Assembly: GCA_000504425.1 (NCBI GenBank)
Contig: KI632513.1
Span: 475,629-539,628 of the forward strand
Length of the DNA stretch: 64,000 bases
Origin: Rhodopseudomonas palustris JSC-3b
GTDB taxonomy: Bacteria; Pseudomonadota; Alphaproteobacteria; Rhizobiales; Xanthobacteraceae
Direction of reading: 5' to 3'
The notes under the pieces were generated by a model. The model searched no databases and was not told where the DNA came from. It saw only the letters and a list, made by a program, of their open reading frames with translations. Shown here in pieces: positions 55,101 through 64,000 of this stretch (positions are counted from its first letter, which is position 1; the number at the start of each line of letters is the position of its first letter). Position numbers and translations under genes: made by a program.

Positions 55101-58100
55101 AGCATCACCGGCCTGCTCGGCACGGTTCCGGTGTGGGGGACGCTGGCCGATAACATCAAGGGCGGCGCCGATGAGCGCGGCGAATTCCACTTGGTGTCGG
55201 AGAGCGCCGCGGAGACGCTGCTGGCCACGATCGGCCCGAACGGCGGCGTGCTCAAGTCGCACGGCGATGTGGTCAACGATGCCCGGATGATCACCATTGA
55301 GGGCCTTGGCGACCTGATGGGCTTCTTTGCCTCCGATGGTCGGCTGGTGCTCGGACTCTATCTTAACGAGACTGGTGTCTACAACTTCCGGCTGTTCGAT
55401 CAGATCGATCACCCGGTCGGCGACAATCCGAACACGCTGGCGCCGGAGGCTGTGGCCGACCGGATCGATCTCGATCTGTCGCACTTCGTCACCTACACCG
55501 ATTTCGACGGCGACACCGTCGATATGGGTAACGGCACGTTCGTGATCGGCGTCACCGACGACATTCCGCAGGTGGTCGGCAGCATCAGCGTCACCCTCGA
55601 CGAAGATGATCTGCAAACTTACATCCCGCTGCTCGGATCGGACGTGCTCGGCTCGATCCCCGAATTGCTGAAGCTGATTCCCAGCCTGTCCAACCTGATC
55701 ATCTGGCAAGGTTCGAACGGTACCAGCCCCGACGCAGACACCGACATCCTGATCGGCACCACCTCGCAGCAGGGTCTGCTCAACGAGATCATCGGCAATA
55801 ACGTCGTCAATGGCGGCGCTGATGAGTTCGGCCATTTTGGGCTGGTGTCGGAGGCGCGCGCCGAACAGCTGCTCGGCAGCCTGAACTGGAGCTCCAAGGG
55901 CGACAAGATCGACGACATCCGGGCGCTGAGCCTGGACGGCGTCGGCACGGTGATGGGCTTCTTCGCCGACGGCCGGCTGGTGTTCTCACTGTCGGTCGCC
56001 GAAATCGGCGCCTATGACCTGCGGCTGTTCGATCAGCTCGATCACACCTATGGCGACAATCAGCAAGGCACGCTGCAGCTCGACCTGTCGAAATTCGTCA
56101 CCTACACCGATTTCGACGGCGATAAGATCGATCTCGGCACCGGCCATTTCGTTCTGAACGTCATCGACGACGTGCCGGAGGTGGTCGTCGGTGCCAAGGT
56201 CACGGTAACGGTCGAGGAAGAGAGCGCTCTGCCGCTTCTGTCGAGCATTCCGGGCCTGTCAGACATTCCCGGCCTGTCGACCATCGTCGGCTTTCTCGGC
56301 GACATGGGGCACGGCAATGAGGACGTTGATCCGGGCGCGGACAAGGACGAAAGTGGACTGGGCACGACATCGGCCATCACCACAGGTTCGCTGGCTTCCC
56401 TGATCAACCCTGGTGCCGACGAAACCGTCGAGTTCTCGTTCGACGCTTCCATCGCGGGCACGTCGGTTCAGGCAATCGGCGGCCAAGCGGTCACTTCACG
56501 CGGTCAGTCTGTCGTCTATGACCTGCAGCAGATCGCCGGCGTCGATGTGCTGCTTGGCTATGTCGAAAATGGCAGCAATTCCAACTTCGGCTTCGGAGAT
56601 CGGTTGGTCTTTGCGGTTGTTCTCAGCCCGATCGATATCAATCCGCTCGACACAGTCTCCAGCAATCAGTTCGTTTACATTCAGTTCGATCAAGTCGATC
56701 ACGCCGATCCGGCTGGCGGGTCGATTGAGGACATTCTCTCGCTCGATCTATCGAAGACTATCGTCGTCACGGACGCGGATGGTGACAGGGTTCACCTTGC
56801 TGACGGCAGCTTCGTTGTCGATGTGATCGATGATACGCCGGTGCAGGTCACCGGCAAGACCGTGAGCGGCGTGGTGGAGGAAGAGCAGCTCCCCGGCGGC
56901 AATGAAGACGTTTCGTCAGGTGAGACACCGGACGCTGATGAAGACTTTGAATTATTCGGGTTTTCCGTTTTCGATATGACGACGGAAACTGCGACTGGGA
57001 ATTTGCGCTCGCTGGTCCGCGTCGGTGCCGACGAAGTTTCAGGGGGAAGCCCACGCGGTGCCTTCTCGCTGGCGGCGCCGGCCAATGGCCTGCCGGTCCT
57101 GACCTCGAAGGGCGAGGCCGTCTCCTACACGGTGCTTGACGGCAGCAGCAGCGACAAGCTGCTCGCCTATGTCGACGGCAATCACAACAATCAATTCGAT
57201 GCCGGCGAGCGGCAGATCTTCACCTTCGAGGTGAAGTCTGGTGGTGACTACACATTCACGCTGCTCGATCAGATCGATCACAGCGTGACCCCGGGTCAGA
57301 ATATCGAGAACGTCGCGACGCTGGACCTATCGGCGGCGGTTCGCTTCTCCGACTATGATGGCGACACCATCGGCCTCAGCGGCGGGACGGTGACCTTCAA
57401 GGTCATCGACGATACGCCGATCGCCGAACTCAAACCCGGTACTGCTTTGGTGCTCGACGAAACCGTCGCCGGCAGCGCCTCGGACAATGGCGGCAACAAC
57501 GGCGACGAGGCCGGTCACACCGACCCGTTCGGTTACGGCACCTTGATCGGCTACAACACCGGCACGCCGTTCACCGACAATTCCAAGATGGGTGCCGACG
57601 AGGGCGGCAGCAAGCTGTTCGAGCTGGTGCTCAAGAACACCGCGACCGGTTTGGTCGATGCGGTGACCGACCAGCCGATCACGCTGTCGGCGGTCAATGG
57701 CACCATCGTCGGCAAGACCACCGATGGCGCTGTGGTGTTTGCCTTGGGCATCGATTCATCGACCGGCAAGGTGACGGTCGCACAGTATCGCGCCATCGAA
57801 CACAACGATCCGAACGACGCCGACGAGAGCGGGGCCTCGGCGGCCTCGATCGCCAGCGGCGCGGTGCAGGTCAAGCTGACGCTGACCGACGCCGATGGCG
57901 ACACCACCTCGGCCAGCACCGATCTCGGCAGCCAGATCCGCTTCGAGGACGACGGCGCGGTGATCACCGCGGTCGAGACCAAGGGCGTGGCGATGAATCT
58001 GCCGGACGCGCAGACCGTCACCGGCGATATCGCGGTGTCCTATGGCAGCGACGGCTATGGTTCGCTGAAGATCAGCGGCGTGCCTACGATTCCTGGTGTC

Positions 58101-61100
58101 ACCACGAGTCTGTCTACCGATGGCCACACCGTGATCGGCCGCCTGAGCGACAACAGCAAGCTCTACACGCTGACCATCGATCCGACCCAGGGCAGTGACG
58201 GTTACACCTTCACGCTGCATCAGCCGTGGCCGGCGACCGCGGGTCAGGTGATCAGTGTTGCCGGCAACCAGTTCCCCAACGGCGATAGTGGCAACTATAC
58301 GATCGGCGAGGTGACGTTCACCAATATCAATCCGTTCAACTATGGTTTGCTGGGCGGCTTCGGTGTTGGCGGCGGGTGGGGTAGCGATATCATCACGAAC
58401 AACGAAAAGTTCGGAATGACCTTCGCTAATGCGATGGATGCCGTTACGCTCAATCTGCAGGTCGATGCGGATGGGCCGCTCTCGGACGGGACCGTTGTGG
58501 CCAAATGGGTTGCTTACGATGCGAACAACAATGTGGTCGGGACAGGAAGCCGAAGCTACCCAAGCAACGGCGGTAACACGCTGACGATCGATCCCGGCGC
58601 TACCGGATTCACGCGTGTCGAAGTTACCACCAATACTACCGTTTCCGGTTTGTTGACGCCTTCGATGCAGGTCACCGGCCTGTCCGGTACGAAGATGCCG
58701 CAGCCTGCCGGCGACCAGGACCTCAACTTCCAGATCACCGCGACCGACGGCGACGGCGACCGGGCGGTGCACAGCTTGACGGTGCATCTCGATCAGGCGC
58801 CGGTTGTCAGTGTGCAGAACGTCACCGTCGAGGAAGCCGGCTTGCCGGCGCGCGGCGGCCAAACCTCGGGCAGCGCCGAGGCGGCCGACGGCAATCAGAC
58901 CGACAACGACGTCACCACCGAGAGCAAGACCGGCACCATCACCATCGTCTCGAGCGACGGCCTCGGCGAACTGCGGTTCACCAATGAGGCCAACGCCAGC
59001 ACCACTGTGACGCTGGCTCAATTGACCGGCGCCGGCACGACGCCGGTGACCGTGTTCGACGATGCCACCGGCAAGCTGGAAATTACCGGCTACAATGCCG
59101 GCACCGGCGTGGTCAGCTATCGCTACACCCTGGAAGACAATGTCGACCACGGCGTGGCCGGCGCTGCCGACCAGCAATTCAAGGTGGTGGCGGTCGATCC
59201 GGAAGGTTATGCCTCGGCTCCGGCGACGTTGATCGTCAGCATCACCGATGATGTGCCGACCTTGGACATCACTGGTCCGACCTCGGTCCCGGAAAACTAC
59301 ACGGCGAGCGGACATTGGACGATTCCGATCAGCGCCGACGGTGTCACCAGCGTTGCGGTGACAGTCGGAGCGACCACCCAGGCGCTCAGCCTGGCGTCGG
59401 CCGGCAACCAAGTGCAGTTCCCGGTCGATGGCAGTCTGCTGACCGTCAAGGCCGATGGCTCCTGGACGCTGAAGGCCGGCTATAATTACGACAGCGACAC
59501 CGCGCCGGTTGAATCGGTGTCGTTCACCATCAAGGCGACCGATGTCGATGGCTCGCAGGCCTCCGACAGCCAGACCATCACCATTACTGACGGCGATGAT
59601 ATCAGCGCCAGCGGCACGATCGCGCTGCAGCTGAGCGAGGCGGACCTCGACACGGTCAAGGACCCGAGCGATCTCGCTGCCGGCAACACCACCGGCAACA
59701 ATGCCGCCGGAACGGGCGAGAGCGACCGTGACACCGGCATCGTGTTCACCGCCGGTTCGGATGATATCTCGGTCGCTTTTGCGACGCCGAGCGGCGACAA
59801 TGTGCCGACCGTGTCCGGGCTGCAATCAGGTTATTCGATCAGCTGGGCGATGAGTGGCAACCAACTGGTCGGCACGCTGTTCCACGGTAGCCAAAATCTC
59901 GGCACCGGCGTCGTGCTGGCGCTGACGGCGGGAACGAACGCCGCGGCGTTCCAGAATGTCTCACCGGAGGTGACGGCCACCTTGGTCGGGGCGCTGCAGC
60001 ACGCCGGCACCACAGTGTCGATTGGCAATATCGTGCTGGTGGCGTCGGATCACGACGGCGACAGCCGCACCGCGACGGCCTCCATCACCATCAGCGACGA
60101 CGTTCCGCAGGCCAAGGTCAGCGCCACGCTCACGGCCAGCGTCGATGAAGACGGCTTGAGCGGCGCCAATGTTGACGCCGGCCGTCCGGGCGAAGTGTCG
60201 TCGCCGCCGCTGGCAGCGAGTGTGACCGGTGCGGCCGGCGCGCTGACCGCGCTGTTCGATTTCGGCGCCGACGGCCAGGGCACGACCCCGATCTCGCTCG
60301 CCAATATCACTACGCCGGTTGCGACCGGCTTGACCTCAGGTGGCAGCCCGGTCGTGGTCGCCACCAGCGGCGGTGTGCTGTACGGCTATGTCGAAACGAC
60401 CGGCGGCACCGGCTACAACGCTGGCGATCGCGTGGTGTTCACGCTCACCGTCGGCTCTAACGGCTCCTACGAGTTCACACTCAAGGACCAGATCGATCAT
60501 CCGACGCTGAATGGCGGCGCCGATGACGACACCGAAAACACGCTGTCCTCGCGGCTCGATCTGTCGAAATACGTCATTGCCACCGATCGTGATGGCGACG
60601 CCACGAGTCTGTCTGCCGGCACGTTCCTGATCGACGTGCGCGACGACATTCCGGTGATCGAAAAAGGCGCTGACAGTCTGATCAAGAACGGCAGCTTTGA
60701 GGCGCTCGGAAACGCCCAGGTGTCGAACGGCCGATGGCAGATCTACCACGAGATCCCGGATTGGAATGATGGGGCTGCCAACGTCCCGTTCGAAGTGCAG
60801 GTCGGCAATATCGGCGGCGTCCCGCCGCAGGATGGCAACGTCAAGATCGAACTCGACGGTGACCGCAGCGGCAATTCCAGCGTTCCTGGCGGCGCTGCCC
60901 CCGATCCTGTTCACAGCCATGCCACCATCGAGCAGACGGTGACCACCGCTGTCGGACAGAATTACGAACTGAACTTCTACTATGCCGCCCGTCCGGATGC
61001 CGGCGCAGGCAGCAGCGGGCTTGAAGTGCTGTGGAATGGCCAGGTGGTTTACAGCATCGATCCTGACACTAGCACCGACTGGCAGCAGATCTCGCTGGCA

Positions 61101-64000
61101 GTGACCGCCAATAGCACCAGCTCGGTGCTGGCGTTCCGCGCGGCGGGGCCCGCCAATGAGGAGAACACGCTTGGCGCCTATATCGACAACGTCAAGCTGA
61201 CCGCGGTCGCCACCGTTGACGAGGACGGGCTGGCTTCGGGTGCGCGCGATTCGCAGCCCGGCGATGCCAATGTCGACGACACGGATGGCGACCACAATGA
61301 AGCGACCGCGACCGGAAGCCTGAAGATCAAGTGGGGTGCGGACGCGCTCGATAACCCCGACACCGCGAACGATAAGACCAGCTTTGTGCAGGACAATTTT
61401 GGCCGCAGCCTGACCTTCAGCAATGCCTCGGTCGCGGTTGGCGGCGTCGCGGTGCTGTCGTCGCATGGCGAAGTGGTCAATCAGTTCGTGCTGTCGAACA
61501 ACAATTCGATCCTGACTGCGAAGACGGCAAGCGGCCGCGAGGTGTTCCAAGTCTTGCTGTCGGACGACGGCTCGGGCGCATTCCGCTTCGTGCTGCTCGA
61601 TCATCTCGACCATGCGCCGGGCCAGGCCGAGAACGACCTGCTGCTGTCGTTCAACTACACGGCAACCGATTCCGATGGCGACGCCGTCACCGGCCGGTTC
61701 TCGGTCGCTGTGGATGACGATATGCCGGTTGCGGCGAACGACAGTGAGAGCCAGTCGGCCGAGAACCAGGCGTTCACGATTGCGGTGTTTGGCAATGACG
61801 TGTTTGGCGCGGACGGCGTCGATACCGACAACAGCCCTGCAGCGAAGGTGACGTTCACGCAGCCCGCACAAGGCGTGGTGACGTATGACGGGACGACGCG
61901 CCTGTTCACCTATACGCCGTCGTCGACGGCCGGCAGCAGCAGCACGACGGATTGGTTCACCTACACGATTGAGGACGGTGATGGCGACCAGTCAACGGCG
62001 ACGGTGTCGCTGACGCTGAAGCCTGACTCTGTGCCGACGGTGAGCGTGACCGATGGCACGGTGGACGAGAGCGGGCTTTCGAACGGCTCGGCGAGTGCCG
62101 GTTCCTCGGAGACGACGACGGGATCGTTCACGATCGCGACGGGTAACGACACGCTGAGGTCGCTTGAAGTTAAGAACGCCGACGGCGACTGGGTCGATGT
62201 GACCTCGGCGACCACTGGCTCGCCGCTGACGGTGGACGGTGCTAACGGCGTGCTGATCGTGACGTCGGACGGCGCTGGGAATTACAGCTGGTCGTACACG
62301 CTGACGCAGAACCTGCTGACCCATGACGACACGGTGGTCGATGCCGATGGTGATCGCGGCGCGGCCGACCAGAAGCCGGGTGAGGCGTTCTTGGTGCGGG
62401 CGACCGACCACGAAGGCGACGTGTCGACGACCGATACGCTGAATATTACGGTCAACGACGACGGCCCGAAAGTTGGCATTGGCGGCAAGGCGTCGGTTGA
62501 CGAAGGTGGGGCTGCTGTCGATGGGACCTATCAGTTCCTGGCGGGCGCTGATGGTACACAGTCGGGGCAGTTGAGCATTTTGGTCGATGGCGGGACGGCT
62601 ATCAGCCGAACGGCCGCGCAGCTGGCCGACGGCGAGTCGATCGATACTGGCGTTGGCCTGCTTGTTTTGAGTGCGCCGGGCGCCGGCGGGATCGGTACTT
62701 GGACGTTCAAGCCTGCAACATCGGTCACCGCCGATCGCAACGTTTCGATCTCGATCACGCTCACGGATGGTGACGGCGACGTCGATACCGATACACATCA
62801 GATCACGGTTAAGAACGTCAGCAATCCGCTCTCGGCCGAGCCGTTTAGCGGCGTGGTCGAGGAAGAGCAGTTGCAGCCCTCGCAAGCTGGACGTTATCCG
62901 GTCACCGCCTCGGGCAACGAGGACACGGACGACGCGACAGACCGCGATACGGACAACACGCCGGCCGTGCTTGCCACGGCGACGGGGAGTTTCGGCGTCA
63001 CCGGCGGCGATGGCAGCTATACTTACGCGTTCAACGTAGCTGACCGCACGACCGTCACCCAAGTCGGTGGCGGTGCTGTGAAGTCGCACGGCGCCGATGT
63101 TCGGTACCACAATGTCGATGCCGACACTGTGATCGGCTATGTCGATGGTGGCGCCAACAATGGCTACGGCGCTGGCGACCGCGTGGTGTTCTCGCTCGAT
63201 CTCACCACGGGAGGCAATTACACCTTCACGCTCTACGACAATATCGATCACCCGAAACCGACCAATGGTGGACCTCAGACCGAAGAGACCATCGAGATCG
63301 ACTTTGGCAACGTCGTTGTGGCGAATGACGAGTTCGAGGCGCCGCTGAACCTGCAAGGGTCGATTGCTGTGATCGACGATACGCCAGTTGTGACGGATTC
63401 GACGGCGCTTGCGGTTGCGGGCGTCAAACCGTCGGTCAACGTGGTGCTGGTGATCGACACGTCTAGCAGCATGGGCAGTGGCTCTACCTCGGGCACGCCG
63501 ATGGACCTTGCCAAGCAGGCGGCTGTGAACCTGCTGACGAATTCGGATGTGACCTTCAACCAAGTGATGGTTGTCGATTTCGCTAGCACCGCATCAGGCA
63601 CGGGCTGGACCGACAAGAATGCTGCGACCGCCTATATCAAAGTCCTGACCGGAGATGGCGGCACCAATTACGATGCCGCACTCAATAAGGTCATGACGAG
63701 CTGGGGCGCCGGTCCGTCAAATGCGACCCAGACGCTGGTCTATTTCATATCTGACGGCGAACCGACCTTGTCGATGTCAAATCCAGGCTTCAATAATCCC
63801 GGAGGAGACTACAACGCCAGTCTCGGCGATGGCATCGGTGAGGAAACGGCAAACAATAACAATCCTGCTTCAGACAAAGAAATCAGTCGGTCGGAGTGGG
63901 AGTACTTCCTGGGAGCCAAGGGGGTGACGACGGCCTATGGCATCGGGGTCGGTTCTGGAGTCACCGCAAGCAATCTTGAGCCGATCTCCTGGACCGCGAC
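52140..64000 (+). CDS. Giant repetitive type I-secreted adhesin, LapA/DUF5801-like (partial, C-terminus beyond window)
   Basis: At least 3,953 codons are open in one frame. Residues 1-~125 form a retention module (KLDLSDIASEKLTFVRIGERLIILFDN split by NQSTVTVDP) with Pro118-Ala-Ala-Gly121, a LapG-type site, right after SVFPLTTDQ. Asp/Gly-rich VCBS/DUF5801-like repeats follow, with about eleven copies of an LxDQ(I/L/V)DH motif and a 192-residue near-duplicate (from about 754 and 946). A jelly-roll-like insert lies at ~2845-3026, a cadherin-like block at ~3198-3290, and a von Willebrand A domain starts at ~3765 (MIDAS DTSSS, 3773-3777; ISDGEP later). RTX repeats and secretion signal are expected beyond the window. 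It starts at ATG 52140 after GGAGG. It probably anchors cells to surfaces. Confidence 0.93.
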   Translation, partial: MNAPVLMAQLSGSPQASISPKNLKILKPQSGQSIAIHLDGKTKLDLSDIASEKLTFVRIGERLIILFDNQSTVTVDPVFDSLNRPIDDVTFGVSPDRILSGEEFASVFPLTTDQSVLPAAGTPGAPAIPAGANFGNAFIDPLATPNPLALLGPEELPTWRSEPRENGTPDYLPLQIAGARVLAFVEEEELRQLTEGSTAGRGNEDSSDPGVPNPDVSGDYSRVNLIAKGSLASLVGGGNPPLGFAVFAGADGAAVLDDSGNVLRSLGSAVRFDVTSASTVEGRSEDNRLIFTLTIESDGSFTFELNDQIDHPTLNGQIGGNLENLLGINLTGLIQVSDANGSVLVLSGDAFVLNVSDDIPVTLQSATVVVDEDDLQHGNHDTQPGDDNPPGDGSPTVNGQLNFSLGSDAYPASEVPPQIVSFAGMNGQVVTGQFELGGNGPVTSQGRTLYYVWDAASSTLYGTWDQSDPSANAAFKLTITNQLTGKFTFTLLEQVDHGTTPPPPPSEPTFGDSTVFETNDGPIQGPAFEDNINLNLTYTVTDFDGDSVSGQVTIAIDDDVPAQTSAKVTASVFENDLDNYQPIAHDFGAPIEGSTGTSPGDTTTPQGASAVSGTLATLVSFGADGAAPDGGFSFAFGSNAAASAAVAALGLLSKGEAIDSAKLVGDWLTAGTGDRLVFALKLESNGSFRFVLFDQLDHAGHDNPATQAVETSFADIRDIDFSSFVRATDYDGDSLVIDAGSFVVRVTDDVPEVVGQEHRTANENDLANFNPAYPVLFDFWQGSIGTSPHDGASDGSITGLFGTVPVWGTLADNIKGGADERGHFQLVSETTAEALLGTIGPNGGVLKSHGDVVNDARQVHIDGIGDVMGFFASDGRLVFGLYVSENGTYNFRLFDQLDHLDGSTKLDSLDLDLSKLVTYTDRDGDTIDLGNGTFVVTVTDDAPVVIGQEHHTVNENDLANFNPLYPAVFDFWQGSLGTSPYDGHTDDSITGLLGTVPVWGTLADNIKGGADERGEFHLVSESAAETLLATIGPNGGVLKSHGDVVNDARMITIEGLGDLMGFFASDGRLVLGLYLNETGVYNFRLFDQIDHPVGDNPNTLAPEAVADRIDLDLSHFVTYTDFDGDTVDMGNGTFVIGVTDDIPQVVGSISVTLDEDDLQTYIPLLGSDVLGSIPELLKLIPSLSNLIIWQGSNGTSPDADTDILIGTTSQQGLLNEIIGNNVVNGGADEFGHFGLVSEARAEQLLGSLNWSSKGDKIDDIRALSLDGVGTVMGFFADGRLVFSLSVAEIGAYDLRLFDQLDHTYGDNQQGTLQLDLSKFVTYTDFDGDKIDLGTGHFVLNVIDDVPEVVVGAKVTVTVEEESALPLLSSIPGLSDIPGLSTIVGFLGDMGHGNEDVDPGADKDESGLGTTSAITTGSLASLINPGADETVEFSFDASIAGTSVQAIGGQAVTSRGQSVVYDLQQIAGVDVLLGYVENGSNSNFGFGDRLVFAVVLSPIDINPLDTVSSNQFVYIQFDQVDHADPAGGSIEDILSLDLSKTIVVTDADGDRVHLADGSFVVDVIDDTPVQVTGKTVSGVVEEEQLPGGNEDVSSGETPDADEDFELFGFSVFDMTTETATGNLRSLVRVGADEVSGGSPRGAFSLAAPANGLPVLTSKGEAVSYTVLDGSSSDKLLAYVDGNHNNQFDAGERQIFTFEVKSGGDYTFTLLDQIDHSVTPGQNIENVATLDLSAAVRFSDYDGDTIGLSGGTVTFKVIDDTPIAELKPGTALVLDETVAGSASDNGGNNGDEAGHTDPFGYGTLIGYNTGTPFTDNSKMGADEGGSKLFELVLKNTATGLVDAVTDQPITLSAVNGTIVGKTTDGAVVFALGIDSSTGKVTVAQYRAIEHNDPNDADESGASAASIASGAVQVKLTLTDADGDTTSASTDLGSQIRFEDDGAVITAVETKGVAMNLPDAQTVTGDIAVSYGSDGYGSLKISGVPTIPGVTTSLSTDGHTVIGRLSDNSKLYTLTIDPTQGSDGYTFTLHQPWPATAGQVISVAGNQFPNGDSGNYTIGEVTFTNINPFNYGLLGGFGVGGGWGSDIITNNEKFGMTFANAMDAVTLNLQVDADGPLSDGTVVAKWVAYDANNNVVGTGSRSYPSNGGNTLTIDPGATGFTRVEVTTNTTVSGLLTPSMQVTGLSGTKMPQPAGDQDLNFQITATDGDGDRAVHSLTVHLDQAPVVSVQNVTVEEAGLPARGGQTSGSAEAADGNQTDNDVTTESKTGTITIVSSDGLGELRFTNEANASTTVTLAQLTGAGTTPVTVFDDATGKLEITGYNAGTGVVSYRYTLEDNVDHGVAGAADQQFKVVAVDPEGYASAPATLIVSITDDVPTLDITGPTSVPENYTASGHWTIPISADGVTSVAVTVGATTQALSLASAGNQVQFPVDGSLLTVKADGSWTLKAGYNYDSDTAPVESVSFTIKATDVDGSQASDSQTITITDGDDISASGTIALQLSEADLDTVKDPSDLAAGNTTGNNAAGTGESDRDTGIVFTAGSDDISVAFATPSGDNVPTVSGLQSGYSISWAMSGNQLVGTLFHGSQNLGTGVVLALTAGTNAAAFQNVSPEVTATLVGALQHAGTTVSIGNIVLVASDHDGDSRTATASITISDDVPQAKVSATLTASVDEDGLSGANVDAGRPGEVSSPPLAASVTGAAGALTALFDFGADGQGTTPISLANITTPVATGLTSGGSPVVVATSGGVLYGYVETTGGTGYNAGDRVVFTLTVGSNGSYEFTLKDQIDHPTLNGGADDDTENTLSSRLDLSKYVIATDRDGDATSLSAGTFLIDVRDDIPVIEKGADSLIKNGSFEALGNAQVSNGRWQIYHEIPDWNDGAANVPFEVQVGNIGGVPPQDGNVKIELDGDRSGNSSVPGGAAPDPVHSHATIEQTVTTAVGQNYELNFYYAARPDAGAGSSGLEVLWNGQVVYSIDPDTSTDWQQISLAVTANSTSSVLAFRAAGPANEENTLGAYIDNVKLTAVATVDEDGLASGARDSQPGDANVDDTDGDHNEATATGSLKIKWGADALDNPDTANDKTSFVQDNFGRSLTFSNASVAVGGVAVLSSHGEVVNQFVLSNNNSILTAKTASGREVFQVLLSDDGSGAFRFVLLDHLDHAPGQAENDLLLSFNYTATDSDGDAVTGRFSVAVDDDMPVAANDSESQSAENQAFTIAVFGNDVFGADGVDTDNSPAAKVTFTQPAQGVVTYDGTTRLFTYTPSSTAGSSSTTDWFTYTIEDGDGDQSTATVSLTLKPDSVPTVSVTDGTVDESGLSNGSASAGSSETTTGSFTIATGNDTLRSLEVKNADGDWVDVTSATTGSPLTVDGANGVLIVTSDGAGNYSWSYTLTQNLLTHDDTVVDADGDRGAADQKPGEAFLVRATDHEGDVSTTDTLNITVNDDGPKVGIGGKASVDEGGAAVDGTYQFLAGADGTQSGQLSILVDGGTAISRTAAQLADGESIDTGVGLLVLSAPGAGGIGTWTFKPATSVTADRNVSISITLTDGDGDVDTDTHQITVKNVSNPLSAEPFSGVVEEEQLQPSQAGRYPVTASGNEDTDDATDRDTDNTPAVLATATGSFGVTGGDGSYTYAFNVADRTTVTQVGGGAVKSHGADVRYHNVDADTVIGYVDGGANNGYGAGDRVVFSLDLTTGGNYTFTLYDNIDHPKPTNGGPQTEETIEIDFGNVVVANDEFEAPLNLQGSIAVIDDTPVVTDSTALAVAGVKPSVNVVLVIDTSSSMGSGSTSGTPMDLAKQAAVNLLTNSDVTFNQVMVVDFASTASGTGWTDKNAATAYIKVLTGDGGTNYDAALNKVMTSWGAGPSNATQTLVYFISDGEPTLSMSNPGFNNPGGDYNASLGDGIGEETANNNNPASDKEISRSEWEYFLGAKGVTTAYGIGVGSGVTASNLEPISWTA
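54401..55552 (+). repeat. 576-bp direct repeat inside the adhesin gene (two near-identical units)
   Basis: The segments beginning at 54401 and 54977 (CGGGCAGGAG) encode nearly the same 192 residues, including NENDLANFNP, DFWQGS, PVWGTLADNIKGGADERG and GPNGGVLKSHGDVVNDAR. A more diverged third unit follows from about 55570 to 56160. High DNA similarity of the first two suggests recent duplication or gene conversion. Confidence 0.85.

Noticed and set aside
54165-63563. Very long minus-strand frames opposite the adhesin (54165-55835, 57756-59825, 60336-61871, 61992-63563)
   Set aside because: They are antisense shadows of the repetitive Asp/Gly-rich coding sequence; their products are His/Arg/Val-rich without domains, while the plus frame is continuous and has clear domains.

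Overview
The window reads as a piece of chromosome from a high-GC alphaproteobacterium of the Bradyrhizobium/Rhodopseudomonas group (Nitrobacteraceae). This is inferred from the GC-rich codon use, the gene families, a bifunctional transaldolase/glucose-6-phosphate isomerase, an EcfG-type general-stress promoter, CtrA-type TTAA-N7-TTAA boxes and a giant DUF5801-like adhesin. No 16S rRNA or other decisive marker is present.

Region 1 (1-20 kb) is alpha-glucan and sugar-phosphate metabolism. A minus-strand operon glgE, treS-maltokinase fusion, glgB, glgX (the last cut by the window edge) encodes the trehalose to maltose-1-phosphate to branched glucan (GlgE) route and its breakdown. Its genes overlap, mostly by ATGA. 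It diverges from malQ and a GH15 glucosidase gene across a short region holding a textbook EcfG promoter and a near-match facing the other way. Next is a second minus-strand operon: tal-pgi fusion, gnd, zwf, pgl, gntK and a HAD phosphatase, covering the oxidative pentose phosphate and gluconate routes.

Region 2 (20-31.5 kb) holds single genes: proline iminopeptidase, a DUF6894 protein, an amidase, glutathione peroxidase with a DUF3297 protein, a GIY-YIG protein, small hypotheticals, a membrane GGDEF/EAL protein with a broken GGDEF motif, and a membrane-bound nucleotide-sugar 4,6-dehydratase. Between 23.9 and 25.2 kb there is no gene but a five-copy array of diverged tandem repeats of about 243-300 bp.

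Region 3 (31.5-37.3 kb) looks less GC-rich and accessory: an alpha/beta hydrolase and a saccharopine-dehydrogenase-like protein divergent from a TetR regulator, then a DUF2975 / XRE / CPBP-protease operon, ending near tRNA-Gln(CTG).

Region 4 (38.3-42.5 kb) is an unfamiliar cluster: a very basic 99-residue protein, a 149-residue hypothetical and an NTP_transf_5-type nucleotidyltransferase on the plus strand, converging on a FAD-dependent dehydrogenase and a thymidylate-kinase-like protein. The ribosome binding site of the FAD gene lies inside a predicted hairpin. rlmB and tRNA-Tyr(GTA) follow.

Region 5 (44.6-64 kb) is a complete-looking Lap-type surface-adhesin locus: TolC-like outer-membrane protein, type I secretion ABC transporter, HlyD-type adaptor, a LapG-type periplasmic cysteine protease, a small secreted protein and the first 3,953 codons of a giant repetitive adhesin. 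The adhesin has an N-terminal retention module with a PAAG LapG-type site and a von Willebrand A domain at the truncated end. Perfect CtrA boxes lie upstream of both the ABC transporter and the adhesin, suggesting cell-cycle control of adhesion.
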